64,000 nucleotides of DNA from Gemmobacter aquaticus (lineage in GTDB: Bacteria > Pseudomonadota > Alphaproteobacteria > Rhodobacterales > Rhodobacteraceae), in NCBI RefSeq assembly GCF_007859075.1, contig NZ_VOAK01000025.1, forward strand, positions 1-64,000, read 5' to 3'. Within the stretch, counting starts at the first letter, position 1; the number at the start of each line of letters is the position of its first letter. The notes under the pieces are model-generated. The model made no database searches, had not been told where the DNA came from, and was given only the letters and a program-made list of their open reading frames with translations. Made by a program: the position numbers and the translations under genes. Positions 1-9,170 of this stretch are shown one piece after another.

Positions 1-1065
<1,065 letters not shown>

Positions 1066-1069
<4 letters not shown>

Positions 1070-1680
1070 CCTCACGCCCCATCATCGCTATTCTGCGCGG
1101 TCTTACCCCGCCCGAGGCTGAACCCATTGCCACTGCACTGATTGAAGCTGGCGTCGATCGGATCGAGGTGCCGCTGAACTCGCCCGAGCCATTGCAGAGC
1201 ATTGCAGTGATGGCGCGGGCCTTTGGCGCCACGGCGTTGATCGGTGCCGGGACGGTGCTTAGCGTCGAGGACGTCGCGCGGGTTCAGGATGCGGGTGGGC
1301 GGCTGGTTGTATCGCCCGACTGCAATCCTGCGGTGATCGCAGCCACCAAGGCGCGCGGCATGCAATCTTTTCCGGGTGTGTTCACCGCGACGGAATGCTT
1401 TGCCGCACTTCGGGCGGGGGCGGATGGGCTGAAGATTTTCCCCGCCTCTATCATGGGGCCGCAAGGGATCGCGGCCTTGCGCGCGGTGCTGCCGCCGGTC
1501 TGTCCGGTCTATGCGGTGGGCGGCGCAGGGGTGGATAACCTTGCTGAATGGCTGCGCGCAGGGGCCAGCGGCTTCGGGATCGGCACCGCGCTCTATCGTC
1601 CGGGGGATGATGCCCGCACGGTTGGGGAAAAGGCGCGGGCGCTGGTCGCGGCCTATGATCGGGCAACCGGGAATGGCTAA
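1066..1680 (+). CDS. dgoA: 2-dehydro-3-deoxy-6-phosphogalactonate aldolase
   Basis: A 204-residue class I aldolase of the KDPG/KDPGal family, cleaving 2-dehydro-3-deoxy-6-phosphogalactonate to pyruvate and glyceraldehyde 3-phosphate. The Schiff-base lysine is in LKIFPAS, the catalytic Glu region is [12 protein letters not shown], the phosphate-binding region is [10 protein letters not shown], and LIGAGTVL is the usual strand. It directly follows dgoK (4-bp overlap) and shares 8 bp with the downstream lactonase. The galacto rather than gluco assignment comes from the dgoK partner and the NSPEP motif. Confidence 0.92.
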
Positions 1681-2521
1681 GGTCTTTGACGCGCGCTCGT
1701 GCTTTCTGGGCGAGGGACCCCTGTGGCACCCGCTGCGGCGCGAACTCTTCTGGTTTGACATCATTGGAAAGCGCCTTCTGTCGCGCCGCGACGCCCAGCA
1801 ATCGGAATGGCAGTTTGACGAACATGTCTCGGCTGCCGGATGGATCGATGAGGATCATCTGATCATTGCCTCGGAAACCGGGCTCTGGCGCTTTGATATC
1901 CCGACCGGCGACCGGCACCTTCTGGTCGCGCTGGAGGCTGACAATCCGGTGACGCGGTCGAACGATGGCCGGGCCGACCCCTTTGGCGGTTTCTGGATCG
2001 GGACGATGGGAAAGCGGGCCGAACCGGGCGCTGGCGCGATTTACCGCTTTTTCCGGGGCGAGGTGCGGCGCCTCGTGGATGGTATCAGCATCTCGAATTC
2101 GATCTGTTTCGCACCCGATGGAGCATGTGCGTACTACGCCGATACCGCCCGGCAAAAGGTCTGGCGGGTCGGGCTGGATACCGATGGTTGGCCCGTCGGC
2201 ACACCCGCGCTCTATCTGGACCTTGAGCCTGAGGGGCTATGGCCGGACGGGGCGATCACCGATGCCGAGGGCGGGTTCTGGAACGCGCAATGGGGGGCGG
2301 GCCGGATCGCGCGATATCTGCCGGACGGACGGTTTGACCGTTCAATCGCGGTTCCGGCGCCGCATGTGACGTGTCCGGCGTTTGCAGGGGGGCGCCTGAT
2401 CGCCACCTCGGCGCGAGAGGGGCTGAGCGCCGATGCGCTGGACGCGGCTCCGCTGTCCGGGCAGGTGTTTGATCTGGGGCAGGTTGCGTTGCTGCGACCT
2501 GAGCCCAGTGTGAACTGCTGA
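1673..2521 (+). CDS. SMP-30/gluconolactonase family sugar lactonase
   Basis: A 282-residue six-bladed beta-propeller lactonase. The metal-binding Glu is in FLGEGPLW near the N-terminus, [10 protein letters not shown] holds the ligand Asn, and [11 protein letters not shown] holds the catalytic Asp. The frame is open further upstream, but the ATG at 1673, overlapping the dgoA stop, gives the normal family start (MAKVFDAR). It probably opens the galactono- or arabinono-1,4-lactone that feeds the dehydratase/DgoK/DgoA route. The exact lactone cannot be read from sequence. No terminator is visible before the next promoter region. Confidence 0.88.
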   Translation: MAKVFDARSCFLGEGPLWHPLRRELFWFDIIGKRLLSRRDAQQSEWQFDEHVSAAGWIDEDHLIIASETGLWRFDIPTGDRHLLVALEADNPVTRSNDGRADPFGGFWIGTMGKRAEPGAGAIYRFFRGEVRRLVDGISISNSICFAPDGACAYYADTARQKVWRVGLDTDGWPVGTPALYLDLEPEGLWPDGAITDAEGGFWNAQWGAGRIARYLPDGRFDRSIAVPAPHVTCPAFAGGRLIATSAREGLSADALDAAPLSGQVFDLGQVALLRPEPSVNC

Positions 2522-2527
2522 CCAAAT

Positions 2528-2556
2528 CGTTAACGATACTTTACCAGTACGTTAAC
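2528..2556 (+). promoter_or_regulatory. Three heptamers at 11-bp spacing upstream of the YcaO gene (candidate SARP-type operator)
   Basis: The 87-bp gap between the lactonase and the YcaO gene contains CGTTAAC at 2528, CTTTACC at 2539 (5 of 7 identical) and CGTTAAC at 2550. Successive starts are exactly 11 bp apart, one helical turn; the first copy also lies in a 10-bp palindrome at 2527-2536. Heptameric direct repeats on an 11-bp register are the known binding geometry of OmpR-type winged-helix SARP activators. A protein of that architecture is encoded at 5630-7564. That this protein binds here is inference. Confidence 0.5.
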
Positions 2557-2608
2557 CTTCGTGCTAGGCTGGTGTCCGGGTTGGGCCGACAGCAGCGCGG
2601 GGGCAGGT

Positions 2609-3589
2609 GTGGCGGCTACGGACGACATCGCGCGGGCGTGCAGAATCAAGGTGATGCCATCGCCTTGGGCAGCAGGTCTTGCCGTGGCTTTTGCCCGCTG
2701 GAACGGCGAACATCCCGCAATTTCTGATCTGGCGACGGGCACCGGCCCGGATGCGGCGTCTGCTTGCGCGCGGGCCCTGGGCGAGATGGCCGAGAACCTG
2801 TCAATTGGCGCGGGCAGCCATCCACAACCAGTGCCCGCCATCGGGCGGGATGGCAAGGTTATCGTCGCTGACTCTCGTATGCTGATACCCGCTGGCAGTG
2901 CAGATCCGGGCAGTGAGGGTGTCGCAGCCGGTGAAACCATGGCCGAAGCGAAGATTGCGGCCCTCTATGAGCGGATCGAGCGCGCGGCGTATGCGCTGTG
3001 GTGGGGCGGCGGGCTGGCGGCACGGAAGGCGCATCTTCCCACGCCTTTGCTAAGGCAGTACCGGCAGGCGCAGACACAGCGACGCTCGATGCTGTGGCAT
3101 CTGCCGCTGATGAACGCAGTCACGATCTGCCTTGTGCTGACCGATGACGGGCAGTGCGGGCAGATCGCCATGGGCACAGCGGCACACAGCGATCCGCACC
3201 GTGCAGCCGATGCCGCATTGCGCGAGGCGCTGCAGGCCGAGATTGCCTGGCTTGCCCCGCCGCACCACCCTGATGTCGTGCATCGCGATGCGATGCACGC
3301 GGCTCTGCGCTCTCGCCTGCCCGTATTGCTGGGGGCGGGCCGCACAGTGGTGGATCGTGGCGGCGACGGTGACCCTCTGCTGCGGATCGAGGCGGAGTTG
3401 GTCGGAAGGGGGTTGGATTGGGGCTATGCTGATCTGACCGCAGCCGGGATCGGTGTTCCGGTCGTGCGCTGCGTGATCCCCGGCTGGCCGCTGGCCCGGC
3501 CGATCCTGATGTCACCCAACCGTGCAGATGGCGCAGCGGTGACGCAGTCTCTGGCGTCCTTCGCATATGCCGCTGCAGTTGGAGGGTGA
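2609..3589 (+). CDS. Stand-alone YcaO-family ATP-dependent enzyme
   Basis: YcaO enzymes use ATP to activate peptide-bond amides, giving azolines, thioamides or amidines in RiPPs and modified proteins. All three family signatures occur in order (counting from a GTG at 2561): RALGEMAEN near 71-79, GETMAEAKIAALYERIER near 124-141, and DPHRAADAALREALQ near 211-225. These supply the acidic nucleotide/Mg ligands. GTG at 2609 is preferred (326 residues) because GGGGGCAGG lies just upstream; GTG 2561 or ATG 2654 are alternatives. The C-terminus has no proline-rich PxPxP tail. No TfuA, E1-like ocin-ThiF or dehydrogenase partner is adjacent; instead a haem peroxidase starts one base after the stop. The substrate is unknown. 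Confidence 0.85.
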   Translation: MAATDDIARACRIKVMPSPWAAGLAVAFARWNGEHPAISDLATGTGPDAASACARALGEMAENLSIGAGSHPQPVPAIGRDGKVIVADSRMLIPAGSADPGSEGVAAGETMAEAKIAALYERIERAAYALWWGGGLAARKAHLPTPLLRQYRQAQTQRRSMLWHLPLMNAVTICLVLTDDGQCGQIAMGTAAHSDPHRAADAALREALQAEIAWLAPPHHPDVVHRDAMHAALRSRLPVLLGAGRTVVDRGGDGDPLLRIEAELVGRGLDWGYADLTAAGIGVPVVRCVIPGWPLARPILMSPNRADGAAVTQSLASFAYAAAVGG

Positions 3590-3590
3590 C

Positions 3591-5078
3591 ATGGCGCCGG
3601 AGGATGATGTGACGCCGGGGGGCTACATGATCTGGCGGGGCAACCCGGCGGCAATTCTGCCACCGCCGACCCTGCCTGAAGGCAGGCGCAGCTTCGGCTG
3701 CGCGGCCATGGCGCGGCCTGCCGATCTGCACCGGGCCTGTGGTGGTTTGCGACATTCGGTCGAAACAGCCGTCGCGGCCAGCGCCAAGATCGCAAAGGGC
3801 TCGCGTCGCGAAGGGCGCATCCCGGCCGGCTACACCTATCTGGGGCAGCTTCTGGCGCATGACCTGTGCGCCCCGGCCGAGGGTGCCTTTGACTATCCAC
3901 TGCAAGGTGCGGCGCCTGCCCCTGCGCCGTCGCAGCGGCAGTCCCGTGCTGTGCCCTTGCACCTTGAAACCCTGTTCGGGCCGATCGCGTTGAACAGGCC
4001 GCTGCCCGGCCTGCACCGATTTGCCCCGCATCCGGCATTTCCGATGTTTGCGGCCGATATCAACAGGGTCGCGCCCGGTGATGGGTCCAACGCGCGGGCC
4101 GATCTGCATGATGGCCGCAACGACGATTCCCCCATGGTTGCGCAGCTTTCGGCGCTGTTTGTCGAAGCCGCACATCGGGCCGAGGCTGCTTTTCGTCAGC
4201 AGGGCCTTGCAGCGGATGCCGCCCGCAGTGCGGCGCGGGCCAAGGTTGCGCGGCTGTGGCACCGGATTCTTGTGCAGGATTATCTGCCGCATCTATGCCT
4301 GCCCGGCCTGCCCCCGCCCGTTGCCGACCGGACCGGCCCGCGTGAGGTGCCTGTCGAGGTGAGCCACGCAATCCTGCGCATGGGGCACTGGATGGTGCGT
4401 AGCCAGTACACGCTCGCGGCGGATACCGTCCCGGTGCGCGAGCTTTTGGCCGGGCAAAGCGGGATTGCCGAAAAACGCGCCCGACCAGGGTTGGAGAACC
4501 ATTGGCGCATCGACTGGCGCAACTTCTTTGAGCTTGACCCCGCGGTGCGGCCACAGCGCAGCTTGGCGCTGCAGACGGGGATTGCGGTCATGTTCGGCTC
4601 GGACTTCACGCTGCCTGCGGGTCTGCGCATCCATTCCGCGCTGGTGCGCAGCGACAATGATCTGGCGTTGCGCGATCTGGCGCGCAGCATTGACGGCGGC
4701 GTCCAGCGTGTCAGCGCTCTGGCGCGGCGGCTGCAGGGGCTGCGCACGCGCTATCCGCATTGGGTACTGTGGAGCGCCGACGCGCGCCGCACGATGATTG
4801 CCGACTGGTTTGCCGCAAACAATCTCAAGCCCGTCCCGGCCCTGCTGCGCGACCCGCCACTTTATCTGTACGCGCTGATCGAGGCGGGCAAAGGCACGAC
4901 CCGTAAGGGCTTTGGTGGCGGTCGGCATCTGGGCGCGCTCGGCTCGGTCCTGCTGGGCCGGTCGATTGCCGCAGCCATCGTGGCGGCCGAGGCAGCCCTG
5001 CCACCCAATGATCCCGCACTGCCCGACCTCGACGCCATCACCACGATGCCTGACCTTGTTCGTTTCCTGAGCCAATGA
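3591..5078 (+). CDS. Animal-type haem peroxidase (peroxidase-cyclooxygenase superfamily)
   Basis: A 495-residue protein with the conserved landmarks of animal-type peroxidases: distal His in YTYLGQLLAHDL (His90), distal Arg in DLHDGRNDDSPMV (Arg176), the helix VAQLSALFVEAAHR, ARLWHRILVQDYLPHL (220-235), and proximal His in AILRMGHWMV (His266). The Glu that usually links the haem covalently near the distal Arg appears as Asp. No signal peptide is visible, so the enzyme may be cytoplasmic. The ATG at 3591 follows GGAGGG by 4 nt, one base after the YcaO stop, so the two are cotranslated. It may oxidise a halide, a phenol or the YcaO product; that is inference. Confidence 0.88.
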   Translation: MAPEDDVTPGGYMIWRGNPAAILPPPTLPEGRRSFGCAAMARPADLHRACGGLRHSVETAVAASAKIAKGSRREGRIPAGYTYLGQLLAHDLCAPAEGAFDYPLQGAAPAPAPSQRQSRAVPLHLETLFGPIALNRPLPGLHRFAPHPAFPMFAADINRVAPGDGSNARADLHDGRNDDSPMVAQLSALFVEAAHRAEAAFRQQGLAADAARSAARAKVARLWHRILVQDYLPHLCLPGLPPPVADRTGPREVPVEVSHAILRMGHWMVRSQYTLAADTVPVRELLAGQSGIAEKRARPGLENHWRIDWRNFFELDPAVRPQRSLALQTGIAVMFGSDFTLPAGLRIHSALVRSDNDLALRDLARSIDGGVQRVSALARRLQGLRTRYPHWVLWSADARRTMIADWFAANNLKPVPALLRDPPLYLYALIEAGKGTTRKGFGGGRHLGALGSVLLGRSIAAAIVAAEAALPPNDPALPDLDAITTMPDLVRFLSQ

Positions 5079-5093
5079 TTTGCGGAGAACCTG

Positions 5094-5654
5094 ATGCCTG
5101 ATCGCCAGCCCTTGCCTGATGTGAAATACGTCACCATCAACTTCACCGTCACTGGCGCCTTCATGGTGGCCATGTCACGGGAAAAGGCCTCGGCCCGACC
5201 GAAGACCGTGAAAACCTTCATGGCGAAGCTTGCGGATTATGCCCGTGCCCATGCCGAAACGATCTCGACCGGGCCGGGGCGGCGCGAAAAGGCCCCTGAC
5301 GTGCCGAAGAAGCGTATCACCTCCCAGAAGTTTGAAGTGAGCTTCCGCCCGAACCCGGGCGATACCTCGCCAGATCCACTGGGTACCTGGGCGGTTGATG
5401 CGGTGCTTGAGGTGCGCAATGTCCGCCGTGGTGCCAAGATGAGGCTGTTTACCAACTCGGCCTCGAGCGTCCATATCCGCCTGCCGGAACGTCAGAATAT
5501 CGCCGCCAAGGAAGACATTGCGCTGGATCATGAGGCGAACGGAACCCAGTTCGACAAGATGCCCTATATCGACGACTACTTCTCGGGCAAGAAGTCGGCG
5601 ATGGAGTTCGTCTGGGACAATGTCGGTGACTATACCACGCGGTCCTGCCGCTGA
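5094..5654 (+). CDS. Protein of unknown family in the YcaO-peroxidase operon
   Basis: A 186-residue soluble protein that I do not recognise. GGAG sits 8 nt before the ATG, and the start is only 15 bp after the peroxidase stop, so it completes the operon. No signal peptide or membrane segment is visible. The N-terminal third is basic, the middle has short beta-like stretches, and there are several acidic/basic patches. It contains one cysteine only, the penultimate residue, in the C-terminal sequence DYTTRSCR. A Thr/Ser/Cys-rich end beside a YcaO enzyme is suggestive of a modification site, but it could equally be a structural partner of the peroxidase. The 3' end overlaps the convergent regulator gene by 25 bp. 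Confidence 0.8.
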   Translation: MPDRQPLPDVKYVTINFTVTGAFMVAMSREKASARPKTVKTFMAKLADYARAHAETISTGPGRREKAPDVPKKRITSQKFEVSFRPNPGDTSPDPLGTWAVDAVLEVRNVRRGAKMRLFTNSASSVHIRLPERQNIAAKEDIALDHEANGTQFDKMPYIDDYFSGKKSAMEFVWDNVGDYTTRSCR

Positions 5655-7564
5655 TCCTCAAGCGTTTCCAGCGCCTCGGCCACAAGATCAAGGCCGTGAC
5701 CGCGGCGCATGGAACTGGCTGACAGGAACCAGCGCAGCGGATCAGGTGCCCTGTTCCCGCGCCAGCGGGCGGAAAGGTCGCGACAGAACCGCGCCCAGAA
5801 CTCTTCGGCTTCCCGCGGCTTGCGCGCCATGACGGCCGCCGCCGCACCGTAGGCATAGGTAAAGGGAATGGTACCCTGCGACTTGTCCGCAAGCTCCATC
5901 GCCAGATCATACTGTCCCGACAGCAGCGCAACTGGGGTGCGGTAGCCCATCGAGACCCGGCAGACCCCTGAATCGAGTTGCGCAGCGGCCGTCGCCAGCC
6001 GAGCGGCGCGCGCGACATCGCCCGAAAGTGCCATCATCTCGGCCGCGCCCGACAGCCTGCGCGGGTTGCATTGCGACAAATCAGCCACCACCGAAGCCGC
6101 ATGTGCAGCACTCTGCATGTCGTCGAGCAGGATCGAGCTCCAGCCGAACGCAAGCCAGGCGTCGCCGCGTTCCGGCGCCTCTGCTGTGATGGTTCGGCCG
6201 ATCTCCAGCGCTTCGGGCACGCCCGCATGCACAGGGCCGATGCCCGGAAAGATCAGCTCCCGGCTGTTCAGAAGCTCGGCCAGACCCACGCGGGCACGCA
6301 AGCCCAGATCCCCGCCCGAGGCGACCGAGCGCAGCAGCGCCTCGGCCCGGCGATCGGCATCGGGCGACCAGTCTCGCATCAACCAGCGGGCGCGGATCAG
6401 CTTGCGGTAGTCGGCAAGTTCAGTGTCCGAATAGCTCTCGATCCCCGAGATGTAATGCGCCTCAAGCCGGCCGGTCAGGCGCATCGCCATGCGCTGCACC
6501 GCAAAGCCCGAGTTGCGCACCCAGTCGTCGCGGTGAAGCTGCAACGGCCAGGTCCAGAGGATCGCGCCCGAACCGAGGTCCTTGAGCGTGAGGATCAGGC
6601 GCATATCCTCAAGCCCCGGCGACAGACGGCCGCGCAGCTCATAGTTTCCGACGCGGGCAGGGGGCAAGAGGTCCGGCCCTGCCTCGATGGTGACCCAGTC
6701 CTCAACCGCGAAAAGGGCAGCACTGATTTCCGCCTGCACCGCCGAGATCACGATCTGATCCTCATCCGACAGACCCGCGAGGCTGAACGGATGCAGGAAG
6801 ATGGTGATCCGCTCCTCGATCTGGGGCAGCGTGCTGGCCGAAGCCGTGCCCGAGAGCTTGAGCGAAACAGCAAGGGCCTGCGTCTCGGACGAAGGCTCGA
6901 CATCAAAATCCTCGTCCAGCACCTCCCACAGGCGTCGATAGTGATCCAGCGCGGCGGCCTTGTTGCCCGCGGCGATCTCCAGTTGCATCAAACTGCGGGT
7001 GGCCTGTTCGTCCTGCGGCGTCAACTCGCGCAGTCGTTCGGCCAGAACACGTGCCTCGGGCCGGCCGGCGGCGGCCGCGAGCCGGGTTTGCAGCCCTTGG
7101 GTGATCTGTGCGAGCCACGCCGTACGACGTTCGATCAGAAACTGGTCGAACCCGGGATCGAGGCCCCAAAGATCAGCGGCAAACCGCGTTTCGGCATCTG
7201 ACAGCGACAGCGTGGCCAGCGGCGCGGTATCCGCGGCATCCCACTGGACAAGGGCGCGCATCACTTCACAGGTGCAGGGCGTGAAATGCGCCCGGATATG
7301 CTGTCGGTCGCCTTCAAGCAGTACCAACGGGGCACTGTCGCGGGCCAGAACATGCAGTGTATTGCGCAGCGAGCCGCGCGCCTTTTCCGCATCTGAATCC
7401 GACCACAGAAGATCGGCCAACCGATCACGTGGGATGGTCGGCGATCCGGTAAGGCAAAACCATGCCAGGATCGCACGCTGCTTCTGGCCGCGAACTGGAA
7501 CCTCGCGGCCATCTGCAATCAGGCTGAACCTGTCAAGAATCCGGTATCCACAGCCATTGGCCAT
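5630..7564 (-). CDS. SARP-like transcriptional regulator (winged helix, BTAD and TPR-like C-terminus)
   Basis: A 644-residue regulator. The N-terminal ~95 residues form an OmpR-type winged helix (SLIADGREVPVRGQKQ, LADLLWSDSDAEKARGSL), followed by a bacterial transcriptional activation domain ending near residue 230 (EQATRSLMQLEIAAGNKAA, ALDHYRRLWEVLDEDF). The remaining ~400 residues hold a mixed domain and alpha-helical repeats resembling TPRs, without a visible NB-ARC P-loop. ATG at 7564 is preferred; the longer frame starts with a GTG at 7630 lacking a spaced ribosome site. It lies convergent to the YcaO operon and downstream of the oxoamine synthase terminator, so it is probably the local regulator. 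Its ligand is unknown. Confidence 0.8.
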   Translation of the reverse strand: MANGCGYRILDRFSLIADGREVPVRGQKQRAILAWFCLTGSPTIPRDRLADLLWSDSDAEKARGSLRNTLHVLARDSAPLVLLEGDRQHIRAHFTPCTCEVMRALVQWDAADTAPLATLSLSDAETRFAADLWGLDPGFDQFLIERRTAWLAQITQGLQTRLAAAAGRPEARVLAERLRELTPQDEQATRSLMQLEIAAGNKAAALDHYRRLWEVLDEDFDVEPSSETQALAVSLKLSGTASASTLPQIEERITIFLHPFSLAGLSDEDQIVISAVQAEISAALFAVEDWVTIEAGPDLLPPARVGNYELRGRLSPGLEDMRLILTLKDLGSGAILWTWPLQLHRDDWVRNSGFAVQRMAMRLTGRLEAHYISGIESYSDTELADYRKLIRARWLMRDWSPDADRRAEALLRSVASGGDLGLRARVGLAELLNSRELIFPGIGPVHAGVPEALEIGRTITAEAPERGDAWLAFGWSSILLDDMQSAAHAASVVADLSQCNPRRLSGAAEMMALSGDVARAARLATAAAQLDSGVCRVSMGYRTPVALLSGQYDLAMELADKSQGTIPFTYAYGAAAAVMARKPREAEEFWARFCRDLSARWRGNRAPDPLRWFLSASSMRRGHGLDLVAEALETLEDQRQDRVV

Positions 7565-7669
7565 GTTTTCGACAGTCCCTTTGCGACGCCCCCGACCCAA
7601 GGGATAGTTGAGCAGCGCAGGGGCGTCCACCCTTCATGGGCGTAAATGGGCTGTCGGCAAAGGAAAAAC

Positions 7670-7698
7670 GGGCGATGGCCGGGGAGAGGCCATCGCCC
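7670..7698 (-). terminator. Rho-independent terminator after the oxoamine synthase
   Basis: An 11-bp perfect inverted repeat, GGGCGATGGCC (7670-7680) and GGCCATCGCCC (7688-7698), with a 7-nt loop. On the minus strand it is followed by CGTTTTTCC, a classic U-tract. It separates the oxoamine synthase from the regulator gene, so the regulator must use its own promoter or read-through. Confidence 0.9.
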
Positions 7699-7752
7699 GA
7701 GAACATTAACAATGAAATGGTGAAATCAGGGGTGAAATACAGGCACTGGTAA

Positions 7753-9084
7753 TCACGCAGCGACGAAGCGGTTGGAGAATGCCTTTTCATCGGCCTCCGC
7801 CAGTCGTTTGCGGCACTCGATCAGAAGATCGACAAATCCGTCGATCTCCTCGGGGCCGTGTCCGGCCATCACGCGCAGACGCCAGACAGCAGCGCCCGGA
7901 GTCGCATGATTCGCCCCGATACGCTCGGACAGGTTGACGAGCGCACCATTGGCCAGAACCTCGGCCGTCAGGCGGCGGGCACGCGACAGCGGGCCCAACC
8001 GCACTGTAACCACCGGGCCAGGCTCACCGCGAAGCTCGAACCCGGCCTTAATCAGACGTTCCCGCAGATGCCGGGCGTTGGCGATCAGCGATTCCCGACG
8101 CTCGCGGCCATCTTCGGACGCGACGATTTCTAGTGCGGCAAGAACGATGGCCGCCTGAACGGGAGATACGGCATTGCTGTCACCCAGCGTGCTGCACGAC
8201 AGTCGCAACGCGACTTTGACCGCCGGGTGGCTGGAGGCGACGAACCCGCCGTTCGCGGCAAAGACCTTGGAGAAACTGCCGACCATCACGTCGATCCGGC
8301 CCAGCATCTTCTGGATCTCTGCCACGCCGCGGCCGGTTTCACCCAGCACGCCCAGATCGTGCGACACATCGACGAGCAGCGTGGCCGCATGGCGCTTGCA
8401 CAGCGCCTGCAGTGCGCGCAGGTCGGGCGCGTCGCTTTCGGTTGCGAACAGGGATTCGGTCACCACCAGAATGCCAGCCTGCGGGTCCTCATCGCGCAGC
8501 CGTTCCAGCCGCGAGGTAATCGCTTGCAGCGACAAATGCGGCATCCGATGAACCCGCGCACCCGAGGCCGCAGCCCCTTCGCGCAGGCAGTCATGTGCCA
8601 GCGTGTCGATCAGCACGTGATCGCCTTCGCGCACCAGCGTCCGGATCGCGCCATAGCCTGCGGCCCAGCCCGAGGGGAATACCGTCGCATCCTCGTAGCG
8701 CAGGAATGTCGCCAGCTGATCCTCCAGCGCGGTGGTGAGCGGATTCAGCCCCATCTGCACGGCGGTGCCTGCAGCGTGCACGCCGAACCGGCGGCCTGCC
8801 GCCGATGCCGCGGCAAGAATCCGCGGATGCGATGCGAGGTTCAGATAGTCCTGCGCCGCGAAATTGATGCCCGAAATGCCCCGGCCGCCCCTGTCGCGGC
8901 CCACAATCCTCGGACCGATTCGCGACCCGTTCATCTTGCAGGTGGCGTCAAAGCCAGCCTCAAGCCGGGCCTCCATCCATTCGGCCACCGGCAGCCAGCG
9001 GTCCATAACCGAGACGCAACCATCGTCCAGATGGTCCACGGCGATGGTATCCAAAAGCTCTGCACTGTCGAAGCGGCGGGTCAT
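7753..9084 (-). CDS. Alpha-oxoamine synthase family PLP enzyme (ALAS/AONS/SPT/CqsA group)
   Basis: A 443-residue fold-type I PLP enzyme that would condense an acyl thioester with an amino acid. Active-site residues are intact: Schiff-base Lys273 in GSFSKVFAANGGFVA, Asp239 and His242 in LLVDVSHDLGVLGETGRG, and the ring-stacking His164 in DTLAHDCLREG. The glycine loop reads GVHAAGTAVQMG, unlike GTRNISG of ALA synthase, so hemA is unlikely; serine palmitoyltransferase-like or CqsA-like specificity is possible. ATG 9084 is preferred because AGAGGA lies 8 nt upstream; the frame is open to 9126. No acyl carrier protein is adjacent. The regulator of the YcaO region lies downstream. Confidence 0.85.
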   Translation of the reverse strand: MTRRFDSAELLDTIAVDHLDDGCVSVMDRWLPVAEWMEARLEAGFDATCKMNGSRIGPRIVGRDRGGRGISGINFAAQDYLNLASHPRILAAASAAGRRFGVHAAGTAVQMGLNPLTTALEDQLATFLRYEDATVFPSGWAAGYGAIRTLVREGDHVLIDTLAHDCLREGAAASGARVHRMPHLSLQAITSRLERLRDEDPQAGILVVTESLFATESDAPDLRALQALCKRHAATLLVDVSHDLGVLGETGRGVAEIQKMLGRIDVMVGSFSKVFAANGGFVASSHPAVKVALRLSCSTLGDSNAVSPVQAAIVLAALEIVASEDGRERRESLIANARHLRERLIKAGFELRGEPGPVVTVRLGPLSRARRLTAEVLANGALVNLSERIGANHATPGAAVWRLRVMAGHGPEEIDGFVDLLIECRKRLAEADEKAFSNRFVAA

Positions 9085-9139
9085 GGTCTGTCCTCTCGAT
9101 GCGCCATCTGTTGGCGATGAGGACAAGATTGCACGGCCA

Positions 9140-9170
9140 CCGTCAGTCTTCCGTCATTGCTGAAATGACG
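9140..9170 (-). promoter_or_regulatory. Direct repeat and inverted repeat upstream of the oxoamine synthase
   Basis: CCGTCA occurs at 9140 and again at 9151 (11-bp step) on the plus strand, and the second copy runs into a 7-bp inverted repeat CGTCATT (9152-9158) / AATGACG (9164-9170). They lie 56-86 bp upstream of the oxoamine synthase start, where an activator could bind. The heptamer differs from that upstream of YcaO, so common control is not shown. Confidence 0.3.

Noticed and set aside
2561-2608. GTG 2561 as the YcaO start
   Set aside because: It lacks a ribosome site and starts immediately after the heptamer repeats; GTG 2609 has GGGGGCAGG just upstream. Not fully excluded.
7753-9084. 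Annotation as 5-aminolevulinate synthase (hemA)
   Set aside because: The PLP fold and lysine fit, but the ALA-synthase glycine loop (GTRNISG) is absent and the loop reads GVHAAGTAVQMG, so only the wider family is claimed.
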